A DNA stretch of 64,000 nucleotides from Planctomycetota bacterium (GTDB lineage Bacteria; Planctomycetota; Phycisphaerae; Phycisphaerales; Phycisphaeraceae): contig CP066225.1 in the NCBI GenBank assembly GCA_016350165.1, forward strand, positions 1,116,001 to 1,180,000, written 5' to 3'. Below, one piece after another: positions 17,680 to 29,200 of the stretch; the stretch's first letter is position 1, and each line of letters begins with the position of its first letter. Made by a program: the position numbers and the translations under genes. The notes under the pieces are model-generated. The model was not told where the DNA came from. It was given only the letters and a program-made list of their open reading frames with translations, and searched no databases.

Positions 17680-19323
17680 TTAATCGAGGTTGTAGCCGAC
17701 GACGTTTTTGAGGTAGTGAACCTTGAGCCGATCGTTGTAGATGAAAACGACGCGGTTGCCTGAAGTTGAAATGTCGATGGGGAATGGGATCTGATCTTCG
17801 GTTTCGAAAGCCCAGAGGATGTTTGATTTGTCCATTGCTTTTCGTTGTGCGTCGATTCGCTTGCTTTCTTCGATATCTTCTTCGAGGGCTCGAGCTTTGG
17901 GTTTGTTAGCTGCAGCTGGGGCGACTTCTTCTTCGAGGAAAATTTTTGTGCCGGGTGTTGAGGAATACTTGCGAACATCTCTGAAAACTTTGGCAGGCTC
18001 TTCTTTTTGTGTTGTTTCTTGCTTGTTGTTTTGAGCTTCATTTTGTGCTGGTCTGTGTTCTGGCTTATCAGTGTGTTTGAGCTTGGGCGCATTAATGATG
18101 AATGTGAGCTGTTTAGTTGCTTCGTGCATGGGTGTGAGGTACTCATAGTGCACGAGGAAGAAGCGGTGTTTAATTGATTCAATTTTGACTGAGGTAATAT
18201 TGCCGGTGGAGATGCGATTGTTGATGATGTTTGGATCGACGTATGCGAGAAAGTCGAATGGTGGTTCTGCGTTATAGAGATTGATGTAGCTCGTGCGAGG
18301 GTCGTAGACGGCTGTGACATTGGGGACGACAGCAACAGCGAATGAAGGAATCGTATTTTGATTGATGCTGTTGGATTTTGGTGAATCCGATGTTTCTGCA
18401 AAGAATGTATCGAGTGCTGAGAGTTTAAATGGCGCGGGTGTGTTTTCGAAGCCTGCGGATTTATTGAAGACTGTGAAAAAATCTTCTGCTGAGACTTTTT
18501 CCTTGGGATCGTGCGGGTTGATGGGTGATTCGTAAAGGACGGCGGGCTTGTTGAAATTAATTGTGTAGATGGAGAGTGGTGGTTCTTTGGTAACGATCTT
18601 TTTGTGTATTGCGGCTTTGGGGATATCGATCAAGCTGTAATGTGGTGTGTTGTCGAATGTAAGGAGTAGTCGGTTGCCTTCGGTGAAGTCGATGTGGGGG
18701 TTGTCGAGATCGGTGTGCAATGTGAGACGACGGACGAGTTCGGGGACGAAGAGATCGACTGCGTTGTAAATTGAAATAATGAATGTGTTATTTCGTTTGA
18801 CGTAGCCAACTTCATCGGCAGGATCGTCGGTAAAGATGTCTTTGGGAGTGACTTCAGATTCGAGCCCAGCGAAGATGAGTGATTCGGGGGTGTCGATACG
18901 AACGAAAATATTCTTGCCTCGGTTGAGATACCAGGCATATGCGTACTTGTTGATATCTCGGTGATATCTTGGAAGTGGATATCTATTGAAGAGACCCCAG
19001 AATTGGTGTTCACGGAGCTTGTACGTTCGTCTGTAGCTGAGTACTGAGCGGATATTGTTGTTATCCAACTCGAAAATTGTGAGTTCCTTTTGGTCATTGT
19101 GGAACGGGAGATAGGATGGCTTTGCGAAAAGGAGAATGTGATCTTTGTCGTCGGTGGGGAAAGATAACTCTACGATGTCGAATGTGAGCAGTTCGGGAAT
19201 GGGGAGATCAAAAACCTCGATAGGCTGATGTGAAGTTGTGGGTGGTTCAGCATTTAGCTGAACGAGGGAGGAAAGCAAGAGAGCGACAAGGGTTATGAAC
19301 AAATAAAATATGGAATGGCGCAT
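17680..19323 (-). CDS. Secreted protein of unknown function
   Basis: This 547-residue protein begins with a Sec signal peptide (MRHSIFYLFITLVALLLSSLVQLNA). I do not recognise a domain. The first 380 residues contain repeated hydrophobic-strand patterns (HILLFAKPSYL, ELTIFELDN, HYSLIDIP, TSYINLYNA) that could be a beta-propeller, which is only an impression. Residues from about 400 to 500 are charged and low in complexity (NKQETTQKEEPAKV, KARALEEDIEESKRIDAQ). The gene points the same way as the zinc-ribbon paralogs but is separated by the opposite-strand methyltransferase. Confidence 0.75.
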   Translation of the reverse strand: MRHSIFYLFITLVALLLSSLVQLNAEPPTTSHQPIEVFDLPIPELLTFDIVELSFPTDDKDHILLFAKPSYLPFHNDQKELTIFELDNNNIRSVLSYRRTYKLREHQFWGLFNRYPLPRYHRDINKYAYAWYLNRGKNIFVRIDTPESLIFAGLESEVTPKDIFTDDPADEVGYVKRNNTFIISIYNAVDLFVPELVRRLTLHTDLDNPHIDFTEGNRLLLTFDNTPHYSLIDIPKAAIHKKIVTKEPPLSIYTINFNKPAVLYESPINPHDPKEKVSAEDFFTVFNKSAGFENTPAPFKLSALDTFFAETSDSPKSNSINQNTIPSFAVAVVPNVTAVYDPRTSYINLYNAEPPFDFLAYVDPNIINNRISTGNITSVKIESIKHRFFLVHYEYLTPMHEATKQLTFIINAPKLKHTDKPEHRPAQNEAQNNKQETTQKEEPAKVFRDVRKYSSTPGTKIFLEEEVAPAAANKPKARALEEDIEESKRIDAQRKAMDKSNILWAFETEDQIPFPIDISTSGNRVVFIYNDRLKVHYLKNVVGYNLD

Positions 19324-19849
19324 GGTTTTGTTCCCGGAAAATCAGTTGCCAAGCAGAGCTACAAGCATTTATTTCTTAATGACTTACAAGTTGCTTGCGT
19401 AAGATTGATTGAGTATTGAGCATAGTATTGGATTGATGCAGGTTTATTGATGTTATGTTAATGGTTTGAGTGAATCGCAGGCAAGCGAATTTTGTCAGAA
19501 GTGGCAATTGAGGGGCAACCCTGAAAGAAGTTTGTTGTGGGCAAGTGGAAAGGATTATCTATTTTGGCTGGGTTTTTTTAAGATAGGTGTGAGAAGGATT
19601 TCGAATTGTTATCAGTGCGCACATATTTTTGATCTGAACGGTCTTTGAGACGAATGAAGTGAGGTTCAGGGCGTTAGAAGTCAGGGCGCGACAGAACTGA
19701 GGATATAGCGAGATCCGGCCATGGATGATGCTGCGTTGGAGAGCAGTACGATGTGGTTGTGAGTAATACGTGCAGATCAGGCGAACGCGATAGTTCGATG
19801 GGGACATGGACGTAGATTCAGATACTGAAGGAAGTGAGACGCAGTCAGG
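19324..19849. other. Intergenic region before the lptD-like gene
   Basis: This is G-rich on the + strand and lacks a believable coding frame. It lies between divergent genes and presumably carries promoters for both. Nothing specific was recognised. Confidence 0.5.
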
Positions 19850-22800
19850 ATGATCAAGCGGCAAATTTCAGCTTTAACATGTATCGCTAGTACAGGGCTT
19901 TTGTTGATTGCGCCGCAATTGGCGGAAGTGAGTCATGCGCAGCAGGGTCAGGCTCAGGCGGATCGGTATGAGGGGTTGATTGATGAGGTGGAACAGGAGT
20001 TGGAGAAACCAGCTCAACCGGGGCCGCCACTGAGTGAGTTGGAGGATCGTGGAGCGCCGGCGAACGAACAGGCACGTCAGTTTACTGATTTGGAAGAAGC
20101 AAATACGGGGTTGAAAACTCCAAGTACGCCATTGGGTGATCCGCTGGTGCCGTTTGATGTGAACTTTGCATCACAGAAGGCGAGCCACTGGATTGAAGAT
20201 GGTGCAAAAATGTTGCTGCTAGAGGGGGAAGTGCGGTTTTGGGCAGATGCATATTCGTTCAGAGGTGAGAGTGCGGTTGTTCGAATTGAAACTGAAGAAC
20301 GTCCGGGCAGAACGATTTACCACGTTGCGATTTACTTAGATCATGCGACACCGGGGAGAGTGCCGGGAAATTTGGGCGGGCCGATTGTTGCGAGCGCACG
20401 TAAGTTGCTTGTGACGATGAGTACGTATGGAAAGATAAAGCTTGATACGGACCTGATGTTGCCAAGCGATTTTGGTGTACAGAGTGTACTGACAGAATCA
20501 GCGATGGGTCGGTTTGCAAGATACGATGCGAGTCGATCACAGGTTTTAGCAGGCGGACCGGTGAGACCGGTGTATGGCGCGGAGGTTTTTGCAAGAAGAG
20601 CAATGCGACGCCAAGCGATTGGTGTTGAGATAAGTGAAGCGGATAAAGAGTTTGTTCGCTTGGCTAATGCACAGTTAGAGCGTTCGGTTGTTGAGCAGCC
20701 AGAGCAATTTGGTGGTGGTACGAGAAATGCTGCGGTGGATGAAGATGAAGCAGCGATTTTCCCTGCAAGAGGAACGATCTCGTATGGGCCGGTGGCCGCG
20801 TTTAGTACTGAACCTACAGGGCCAAATGAACGTGCGTTGATGTTCCTGGGTGGGATTGATCTGACGTATGAAGATTTTGATTTAGGCCGAAGTGTATCGC
20901 TTAATGCACAAAAGGCTGTGATCTTTATTGATGAACGTCAGTTGCAAAATAATCAGAACAATGAGATTCAGGGTCAGGGTGGTGAGATGGGTGCCTCTGG
21001 AATTCGAGGGATTTATCTTGAAGATAATGTGATCGTGAGTGATGGTGACTATACGATTAAAGCGCCGCGTATTTATTATGACTTGGTTGAGAACAAGGCA
21101 TTGGTGCTTGATGCGGTAATGTATACATATAATGTTGATTTGAAGTTGCCGTTGTATGTGAGAGCGGATGCTTTGCGTCAAACGAGTGCGACGAGTTGGG
21201 AAGCAGAAGAGGCTCAGTTCACGACGAGTGAATTTGGAGAGCCACACTTTGCGATTGCGTCGAGCAAGATCACGATTGAGAAGCGTGAGAAGGAAGGTCG
21301 ACCGGACCGTTTCTATCTATCTTCGAGGCATAATCGTGGTGAAGTACTGGGAACGCCTTTGGCTTACTTCCCGTATGTAGCGGGCGAGTATTACGATATT
21401 CCATTGCGTGATGTTAGAGGTGGTTTTAACAGTCGATTCGGACCGTTTATTGAGACGGGCTGGGATATGTTCTCGTTGTTTGGTGCGGAGAAACCTGAGA
21501 ACGTGAACATGATCGGTAAGATCGGTTGGTTGGGTGTTCATAATGGAACACTTGGTTTAGATTTGGATTATGACACGGACATGTCATACGGCTTCTTGAA
21601 GAGTTACCTGATTCCACTTGATGGTGGTGAAGATGTGCTTGGTGAAGGTCGTGAGGATGTGAACCGTTCGGGTGATACACGTGGATATGAGACGTGGAAG
21701 CATCGTCAATATTTACCTGAAAATGTAGAGCTTTCGCTGCAGTCATCATGGGTGAGTGATGATACGTTCCTGGAAGAATTCTTCCCGAGGGAAGCGTATG
21801 AGGCTCAGCAATATCAGGCGAGTGGTTATGTGAAGGTCAGCGAAGATAACTGGCTTGTGAGTGGTGTTGCAAAAACGAATTTGAATAGTTTTACACCGCA
21901 ACTGACGTATTTGCAGGCACCGGGGTATACGGTTGATAAATTGCCGGAGATTCAGGCGACGACTGCACCGTTTACGTTGTTTGGCGAGACATTCAACTGG
22001 TATAGTCAGTCGAGTTTGAGCCGAATGAGAGTACGTGCTGGTACGGATACGCCGGGGGACCGTGGTTTTGAGCCTGAAGCGAGTGAAGAAGTCTTTGGCT
22101 TTGGGCCTGACCAGTCGTTCAGAAGTTTTGTTGAGAGTCAGGGCGTACCAACGAATTATGTGTTGCGTGCTGATACGCGACATGAGCTTAGCTTGCCGTT
22201 GGAGATTGCGGATTGGTTGAACTGGACGCCTTACGTTGTGGGTCGTGTAACGGCTTATGACCAGACATTTGAAGATTTCAACAATGGTGAGGGTGCTGAC
22301 GATACGGTTCGTTTGTGGGGCATGGTGGGTTCGAGGTTCGATACTGAGTTCTCGAAGGTATTAACGACGAAGCGAAGTAATATTCTGAATACGAATGGCA
22401 TTCGCCACGTGATTGAACCTTACTTCAACTTCTGGACGGTGAGCACGAATATTGATGATCAGGATTTGCCGATCTTTGATTACGATGTTGAGCGCATTGA
22501 TCAAGGAAGTGGTTTGACGTTTGGCATGAGAAATACGTTCCAAACGAAACGTGGTGGGCCGGGCAGATGGCGTGATGTGGACTGGATTGCTCTGGATACG
22601 CGTTACGTGCAGCGATTTGATCCGGGATTCCCAGATTTTGAAATACCTCGCTACTACAACTACCACCCTGAGTATTCGATTGGTGGAAGCCACTTCTACA
22701 GCAATCTGCAGTGGATGGTGAGTGATAATGTTGCAGTGTTTGGTGAGCTAACCTGGGGTGATCGTCAGGATGAGGTGGTGCAGTGGCGTGTGAATGGCAC

Positions 22801-23116
22801 GATCAACCATACACCACGTTTGCAAACATTTGTGAACTACGAAGAGATTCCAGTACTGAGCAGCAGGTTGCTGACGTATGGGTTCTCGTACCGTATGACG
22901 ACCAAGTACATGGTTCACTTCCTGCAACGATTTGATTTGTCTGAGGACAATTCGAGACGTATTACAGTCATGCTAGACAGGAAGCTGCCACGGTTTGTAT
23001 TCCGCGTGAATGTGATTTTGGACGTTGTTGATAACGAGCAGTTGTTCAATGTGGAGATCATTCCAGACGGCTTGGCTGGTGACACGAATTGGGCGGCAAC
23101 GCCGCTTCGGTTCTGA
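19850..23116 (+). CDS. LptD-like LPS-assembly outer-membrane protein
   Basis: LptD inserts lipopolysaccharide into the outer leaflet of the outer membrane. This 1088-residue protein has a signal peptide ending near SHAQ and an acidic linker. An OstA/LptA-like beta-jellyroll region follows (SHWIEDGAKMLLLEGEVRF, GIYLEDNVIVSDGDYTIKAPRIYYD), then a long barrel region with alternating aromatic strands (YFPYVAGEYYDIPLRDVRGG, HVIEPYFNFW) ending in TPLRF, a terminal phenylalanine as in barrel proteins. It is longer than E. coli LptD (784). The next gene is a PpiD/SurA-like chaperone, the class that folds LptD. ATG 19850 has a poor ribosome site. Confidence 0.75.
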   Translation: MIKRQISALTCIASTGLLLIAPQLAEVSHAQQGQAQADRYEGLIDEVEQELEKPAQPGPPLSELEDRGAPANEQARQFTDLEEANTGLKTPSTPLGDPLVPFDVNFASQKASHWIEDGAKMLLLEGEVRFWADAYSFRGESAVVRIETEERPGRTIYHVAIYLDHATPGRVPGNLGGPIVASARKLLVTMSTYGKIKLDTDLMLPSDFGVQSVLTESAMGRFARYDASRSQVLAGGPVRPVYGAEVFARRAMRRQAIGVEISEADKEFVRLANAQLERSVVEQPEQFGGGTRNAAVDEDEAAIFPARGTISYGPVAAFSTEPTGPNERALMFLGGIDLTYEDFDLGRSVSLNAQKAVIFIDERQLQNNQNNEIQGQGGEMGASGIRGIYLEDNVIVSDGDYTIKAPRIYYDLVENKALVLDAVMYTYNVDLKLPLYVRADALRQTSATSWEAEEAQFTTSEFGEPHFAIASSKITIEKREKEGRPDRFYLSSRHNRGEVLGTPLAYFPYVAGEYYDIPLRDVRGGFNSRFGPFIETGWDMFSLFGAEKPENVNMIGKIGWLGVHNGTLGLDLDYDTDMSYGFLKSYLIPLDGGEDVLGEGREDVNRSGDTRGYETWKHRQYLPENVELSLQSSWVSDDTFLEEFFPREAYEAQQYQASGYVKVSEDNWLVSGVAKTNLNSFTPQLTYLQAPGYTVDKLPEIQATTAPFTLFGETFNWYSQSSLSRMRVRAGTDTPGDRGFEPEASEEVFGFGPDQSFRSFVESQGVPTNYVLRADTRHELSLPLEIADWLNWTPYVVGRVTAYDQTFEDFNNGEGADDTVRLWGMVGSRFDTEFSKVLTTKRSNILNTNGIRHVIEPYFNFWTVSTNIDDQDLPIFDYDVERIDQGSGLTFGMRNTFQTKRGGPGRWRDVDWIALDTRYVQRFDPGFPDFEIPRYYNYHPEYSIGGSHFYSNLQWMVSDNVAVFGELTWGDRQDEVVQWRVNGTINHTPRLQTFVNYEEIPVLSSRLLTYGFSYRMTTKYMVHFLQRFDLSEDNSRRITVMLDRKLPRFVFRVNVILDVVDNEQLFNVEIIPDGLAGDTNWAATPLRF

Positions 23117-23141
23117 TAAATGCGTAAAAATGTAGAAATTG

Positions 23142-23172
23142 AAGCCCACGGCTTTGGTCGTGGGCTTTTTTT
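23142..23172 (+). terminator. Terminator of the lptD-like gene
   Basis: AAGCCCACG, loop GCTTTGGT, CGTGGGCTT then T-run. Confidence 0.88.
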
Positions 23173-23355
23173 CATGAATATGTAGAAATGAGGCGGCATG
23201 AATATGGTTAGAATGAGGAGATCTGGTAGAAAATTGGGTTTTTGATGGTGGAGAGAGGGGAATGTGAGGCTGGACGGTGATATTTTGGGGCAAGTTCGAT
23301 ATACTGATTGATCACTTGATTCTCATGAAGATTACTGCAACTGGAGATAGCTGTA

Positions 23356-25404
23356 GTGTTTAAGTTCTTTCGCGTATATAACAAGTTTATTTTGGCCATT
23401 GGCGGCAGTTTGCTAATGGTGGCATTTCTCGTGGGCAGCTCACTACAGTCACTGGTTGGACCGGGCGTTCCTGTGCAAGGCACGCTAAACGGTGAAGAAG
23501 TGACGGTTGAGGAAACCCGCTGGTCAGCAACTCAACTGGAGATATTGCGTCGCTACGTTCCTCAGCTTGGGATCATGACTTCAGCAATGCTTGAAGCTGA
23601 TGGTGAGTATGAGCGCAGCTTGCTGTGGTACATGATTCAGCATGATTCGCAGCGTCTGGGTATCAGTGCAAGTAATATGGAGGCTTACTCTGTACTTGCT
23701 GCAATTGGTATCGATCAGACAGGTGTTCAGCGAATTGCGAATCAGATGAAAGCACAGGAAGGTGTTGTGCTGGATGCTGTAAAGAGTTGGTTGATCGCTG
23801 AGGCTTATTCTGAGCTAATGCTTGGCAAGAGCCACGAGTCGATCTACTCACGTATTGGCCGCTTTAACCAGATCGCTCAGGCGTACAGCCAAGTATTTGG
23901 TCAGATGGCCCTTACTTTTGCTGCACAGCAAAGTGAAGATCCATACCGTGTCAGTAAGCCTTTGATCGCACACTACCTGCAAGACCAAAAGGCTCGCGTT
24001 GGTGGTGAAGCGGTTGTGATTCCAGCGGACTTGTATCTTGAAGATATTGCTGAACCAAATGAAGCTGAATTAACTGCGTTGTTTGATGAGTACAAAAATA
24101 ATCTTCCGGGCCAAGGCCAGTATGGGTTTGGTTACAAAATCCCTGATCGTGTGAAGCTTGAATACATCGGCATCCCACTTGATGAAGTTATGTCACAGGT
24201 CAGTGTTGAGCCTGCTGAAGCAAATGAATTCTACCGTGCAAACAAAGAACGCTTTGTGAAGCTTGATGAAGAAAACAAGCCGATAGCTGGTGAGTACCAA
24301 ACTTTTGCTGAGGTTTACACACAGATTTCTGAAGGCTTGAAGCAACGTAAAGCATTTGAACTTGCACAGCAGATTGCGAAGACAGCACTTGCGGATCTTG
24401 AGAAGCCGTTGGCGAGCGTCAAGAAAAAACAAGGCTACTACGCATTCAATAAAGATTTTATTGGCATTTCAATGCGTACAGTTGCTGAAGAGCTTGAACG
24501 TGAGTTCAAAGTTCGTGTGCAGCAATACAATTCATACAAAGATAAGTGGATTGATGTTGATCGTATTGGCGATCTACCTGGGATTGGCATGAGCTATGCA
24601 GGTGGTCGACAAGATGCCCCGTTCACTACTTACGTTGCAAGTGCCAAGCAGCTCGATCCAAATGTAGACACGAATCCGCTGATTGCTTTATATCTTCAGG
24701 TTGAAGTACCAAGCCAGATCATGATTGGTCAAGATGGTTCAGTGTATATCTTCCGTCTGGTTGAAGCTGAGGCAGCGCATGCACCAGCTTCTATGGCTGA
24801 TGTAAAAACACAGGTCATGACTGATGCGAAGTTGAAGCTGGCTTATGCAAAACTGCTTGATGAAACACAGCAATGGCTTGAGCTGGCGAAATCGTCTGGT
24901 TTAGATGCTGTTGCAAAGCAGGCGAAAACAGATGTTCGTCGCACAGGTTTGGTACCACGTATTGAGCTTGGTGGTATTGCGGCAAGTGATCAGACACCAG
25001 ATATCTCAGGCATCGGTAAGAGTCGCGAATTGGTTGATGCGATGTATCAGATTGCACGTGATAGTGGTAAGAGTGGCGATTTAAAAGAAGAAGTTGCAGC
25101 AGATAAGAGAACTGGTGAAGCACCACTTGAACAGAAGCTGTCACTGGTCGTGTTCAGAGTTGATGATTACAACCTGATGACCGAAACTGAATACAAGGTT
25201 GATGCTAGCAACTACATGGCTACTGCGAATCTGATGAATTACTCAATCTTCAATAGCGATCGTCCACACATCTTGAGCTACAAGATGATGAGCGAGAAAT
25301 TGAACTGGGTGCCAGATCGTGCAGCAAAAGATGAAGATGCTGAACTTGAAGCACCAGCAACTCCTGAAGAACAGCCTGCACAAGATACACCTGAAGCGGC
25401 CTGA
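23356..25404 (+). CDS. PpiD/SurA-like periplasmic folding factor
   Basis: This 682-residue protein has one N-terminal membrane anchor (FILAIGGSLLMVAFLVGSSLQSLV) and then a SurA_N-like chaperone region (GTLNGEEVTVEETRW… with a long helical part). A clear parvulin catalytic domain could not be confirmed by eye; VYIFRLVEAEAAHAPASMADVKTQV resembles the end of one. The C-terminus is acidic and Ala/Pro-rich. It is likely a membrane-tethered chaperone for outer-membrane proteins, fitting its place after lptD. The start is GTG 23356 with GGAGA upstream. A terminator separates it from lptD, so it has its own promoter. Confidence 0.65.
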   Translation: MFKFFRVYNKFILAIGGSLLMVAFLVGSSLQSLVGPGVPVQGTLNGEEVTVEETRWSATQLEILRRYVPQLGIMTSAMLEADGEYERSLLWYMIQHDSQRLGISASNMEAYSVLAAIGIDQTGVQRIANQMKAQEGVVLDAVKSWLIAEAYSELMLGKSHESIYSRIGRFNQIAQAYSQVFGQMALTFAAQQSEDPYRVSKPLIAHYLQDQKARVGGEAVVIPADLYLEDIAEPNEAELTALFDEYKNNLPGQGQYGFGYKIPDRVKLEYIGIPLDEVMSQVSVEPAEANEFYRANKERFVKLDEENKPIAGEYQTFAEVYTQISEGLKQRKAFELAQQIAKTALADLEKPLASVKKKQGYYAFNKDFIGISMRTVAEELEREFKVRVQQYNSYKDKWIDVDRIGDLPGIGMSYAGGRQDAPFTTYVASAKQLDPNVDTNPLIALYLQVEVPSQIMIGQDGSVYIFRLVEAEAAHAPASMADVKTQVMTDAKLKLAYAKLLDETQQWLELAKSSGLDAVAKQAKTDVRRTGLVPRIELGGIAASDQTPDISGIGKSRELVDAMYQIARDSGKSGDLKEEVAADKRTGEAPLEQKLSLVVFRVDDYNLMTETEYKVDASNYMATANLMNYSIFNSDRPHILSYKMMSEKLNWVPDRAAKDEDAELEAPATPEEQPAQDTPEAA

Positions 25405-25428
25405 TCGAATTACATAAGTTAAAAATCA

Positions 25429-25460
25429 AAAAGTCCACCTTTCAAAAGGTGGACTTTTTT
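25429..25460. terminator. Bidirectional terminator
   Basis: AAGTCCACCTT, loop TCAA, AAGGTGGACTT with T-runs on both strands, between genes ending at 25404 (+) and 25567 (-). Confidence 0.88.
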
Positions 25461-25566
25461 AATGCCTATTAGACTTTTAATACAACTAAGTCACGTTATA
25501 CATATCTTTAGTTGCAGAAAATCTGATCCCCCCTGCTCTGCATCTCGTATGAGTTAGTAGTACGAA

Positions 25567-25914
25567 TTAGCCAACAGATGAGCCGGGAGCAATTGACTTA
25601 CCGGGTGCGAGGAGAATGACTGAACGGTCATCATCTTCACCAGCGGATGCTGCCAGGAGCATGCCATTGGATTCTTCACCACGAATCTTTCGTGGAGCGA
25701 GGTTCGCAACAACGACGATTTGCTTCCCGACAAGATCTTCAGGTTCGTAGTGGCCTTTGATGCCGGCACAGATTTGACGTTTTTCTTCTCCGAGATCGAT
25801 TTGGAGCTTGAGCAAGCGGTCTGCGTTTGGATGGAACTCGGCTTCAATGATGGTCGCGACACGGAGGTCAATCTTCATGAAGTCGTCGAACGTGATTTCA
25901 GGCTTGGTTTCCAT
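25567..25914 (-). CDS. Free-standing MetRS-type tRNA-binding protein
   Basis: This 115-residue protein is an OB-fold EMAPII/Trbp111-type tRNA-binding domain: ITFDDFMKIDLRVATIIEAEFHPNADRLLKLQIDLGEEKRQICAGI…VVANLAPRKIRGEESNGMLLAA. It matches the C-terminal domain found fused to many methionyl-tRNA synthetases. The MetRS at 56353 lacks that domain, so this gene probably supplies it in trans as the beta subunit. ATG 25914 has GGAG nine bases upstream; a longer frame to 25977 lacks such support. CsaA-like chaperones are a weaker alternative. Confidence 0.85.
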   Translation of the reverse strand: METKPEITFDDFMKIDLRVATIIEAEFHPNADRLLKLQIDLGEEKRQICAGIKGHYEPEDLVGKQIVVVANLAPRKIRGEESNGMLLAASAGEDDDRSVILLAPGKSIAPGSSVG

Positions 25915-26211
25915 TGTGTTTACTCCGATTGGCCGGGCTTCGTGAGAGTACCGGGGTGATTCGTATTTTAATAACAAGTCGGTGGGTGGATGATATCAAG
26001 GTTGGGCGTGGATTGCAGGTAAGGAGGGTTACGGGGGTGTGAAAGGTGAAAAACGGTGATAAATATGTCATATCGTAGTGATGTGACCTAGAATAGTTAG
26101 TGCCTGCTTGGAGAAGCGAGGCGAAGGGGAACAGAATGACGATAATATGAATTCTGAGTATTGATGGGGAAAATGCGGGCGAGAAGCGTTTTAAATAAAT
26201 GAGGCACAGTA

Positions 26212-29200
26212 TTGGCCAAACTTAGGAAGCTAAAAGGTAGTTTACGCCGAAGGGGCGGATGGAAGCAGCGAGTCCTGTGGGGGCTACTGATATGCCTATT
26301 CGTACTCAGCGGCACGATTGTTTATTTAATGCGACCCGAGCGATTAGGTCGTATCTGCACGCTATTTCTTGAGCAAGCCACTGGGGCTGAGGCAGAAATT
26401 CGTGAAGCGTACTTCACACAAGACGGCCGCATCGAGTTGTCAGATGTGAGGATCTGGGTACCGGGCAGAGACGATGAAGGCGGCAAGCTTCTGGATGTAG
26501 AAGAAGTCGTGATCGACCCAAGCATCATTTCAATCTTATCAGGTAGTTTCAAAGTTGAATCAATCCGTTTGCTCAAGCCCACTGTTTATGTGACAGAGGA
26601 TATTGATCAGCAACTGATGAATTACCAGTTACTGGCCAAAGCTGAAAAGCCAGATGATGAAAGCAAACAAACATTCCCACGCAGCGTTCCTTCGCTTTCG
26701 ATTCGAGATGCAAAAGTAAAAATTGGTGAATATAGTGAAGGCCAATACACGCTGCAGGATGAGGTGGATCTGGAAGGCCGCATAACACGAGTGAAAGACA
26801 AGTTGGGTGGGTACTATTTCCAACTTAGAGAAATGGCTGGACCTGAAGTTAAAGCACCGATGTTTGAAGGTGAGTTTAATCTTAAAGATCAATCTTTCTT
26901 TGTGAATCTTGAGGGATTTGAATTTGCAAATCGTCAAAGATTGTATTTGCCTTTACAGGTTCGTAATTGGTGGAGTCGACTGGGATTGAAGGGCGATGTA
27001 CCTGTTATGAAGATTGGGTACACGCCTAAAACAGGTATTCAAGCGGACATTGAATTGGCAGGTGGTGAACTATCCGTGCCATTCGATGAGTTCCCTGTCA
27101 ATCTGACGGATGTTGATTTACGTTTACAGATTGCAAATGAGCGCATCGATATTCTACGTTTAACTGGCAGGATGCAAGCTGGTGAAACAACGCGTATTCA
27201 ATACAGCATTACAGGTAATGTATATGGATTAGAAGCTGGATCGCCGTTTGAACTTAAGCTTAATACTGATGAGTTTGTGGTTACGGACGATACACAGTTT
27301 ATTCTTGGCTTACCGAGTGAGCTACAAAAGCAATACGATTTATTGAAGCCACAAGGGCTGTTCAAAGCACATGCGACAATTACACGTAAAAAGGCCAATG
27401 AAAAGATTGCTTACAACGGCAATGTCGAATTAATTGATGTAAGTGGTGAGTATCGCAAATTTAAATTACCACTCAAACACGGAAAAGGGATTGTCTCCTT
27501 CGAACGCGATTTGATCACTTTAAAGGAAGTGAAAGCAACAGGCGTTCATGGAGGTGATGTCACAATCTCTGGCACGATTAGAAACCCCGGGCCTGCAGCG
27601 GAAAGCCGTTTGACTATTGGTGTAACTGACATGCCAATCGATGAATCGCTTTTAAACGCATTAGAACCAAAACACCGAAAGATAGCAGATCAATTTCTTG
27701 ATAAGAAAGCGGTTTATCGATTCCATAACGCTAAACTCATACGCCTGAATGCTAATGAGGAAGGTGATGCACCAGTGTTTGTACCTGGTGGCGATTTGGA
27801 TATGCATATCAACCTATATAGGCCGGGAATTGTGGGAGCGAAACCACAAGTCACGACTGATCTAGATCTTCGTGGCGGACGAATCATGTATAAGCATTTT
27901 GCTTATCCTGTGGTTGCGACAAGCGGACATGCTGTCATTAGTCCAGAAGGAACGACCTTAAAGGATGTGAAATTAGTTGGCTTAAGTGGTGGTGAATTCG
28001 TATTAAATGGTGGCATTAAAAAACTTCCTAATCACGAAGCTAAGGTTGATATCTCAGTTGACCGCTATGACATGCCTAGTGATGAATACCTCACTACTGC
28101 TGTACCCGAACCCCAAAACGATTGGCTTAAAAAATTAAGTTTAGATGGTGATATTACAGGTAAAGGGCGTGTTAATTTCACACTGCCAAACAAACCTGAT
28201 TTTACATTTACTGCAAACTTTAAGGGGATGTCTCTCGATCCATTTAATAGTGGCTATGTGATTAATCAAATGGGTGGCGAGGCAAGCATTCATCCAACTG
28301 GTATTTCGTTGGATCACGTTACAGGCTGGCGTAATAGCGGTGAAATTGATGTTAATGGTGATGTTGACTGGTCAGTCAAACCTATGCAGATGAGCTTTGA
28401 TTTAAAAGCTAAAAACATTGCAATAGAAGATGAAGTACTGAATCTTTTCCCTGAAGACGATCCTGATCGTGACACACTTGCAAAGCTATTTGATGAATAC
28501 AAGCCAAATGGCAAAACCGATGTAAATATTCGCCTGAATAATAAGAATGAAACACGCAATGTAAATCTTGATATTGATTTAGAACCTAAAGAATTTTCGT
28601 TTACATACCATAAACATCGATTCAATCTCAACGCATTATCAGGAATGATTCACGTCAAAGAAGATAAGATCGAACTTGATCGTATTGCTGGCAGTTTCCG
28701 TAATGGTGAGTTTGAACTATCTGGTATTAAAGAGTTTGGAGATTTCAAAAACACAGCTCTAAACTTTAAAGTTAAGTCAGCTACCTTAGGTTTATCTTCA
28801 CGTGCAATATTGCCTGAAAAAGTCGTCGAATTAGTTGATGACATATCGATCAATGGACGCTATGAAATCAATGATGGCCGTCTTATCATTCGTGACGACA
28901 ACACAAACAGTCCAAAGTATGAATTAGATAGCACGATTCAAATGACAGGTGGGAGTGCAAAACTTGGCGTCCCAATCGCAAACTTTGAAGGAGATATTAA
29001 GTTAAAGGTTGTAGGACATCGTAATGCAAAATGGCCTTGGATGGATATAAGAATCGATGCAGAACGATTTACTGCAATGGATCGTCTTGTTCAACCATTC
29101 AAGATGGTATTGGCAAGTGGCAAAGCTAATAACCAATTAGAACTCAAAGATTTTGAAGGTGATATATACGGCGGCAAACTCATCGGTGACGGTGAAATTC

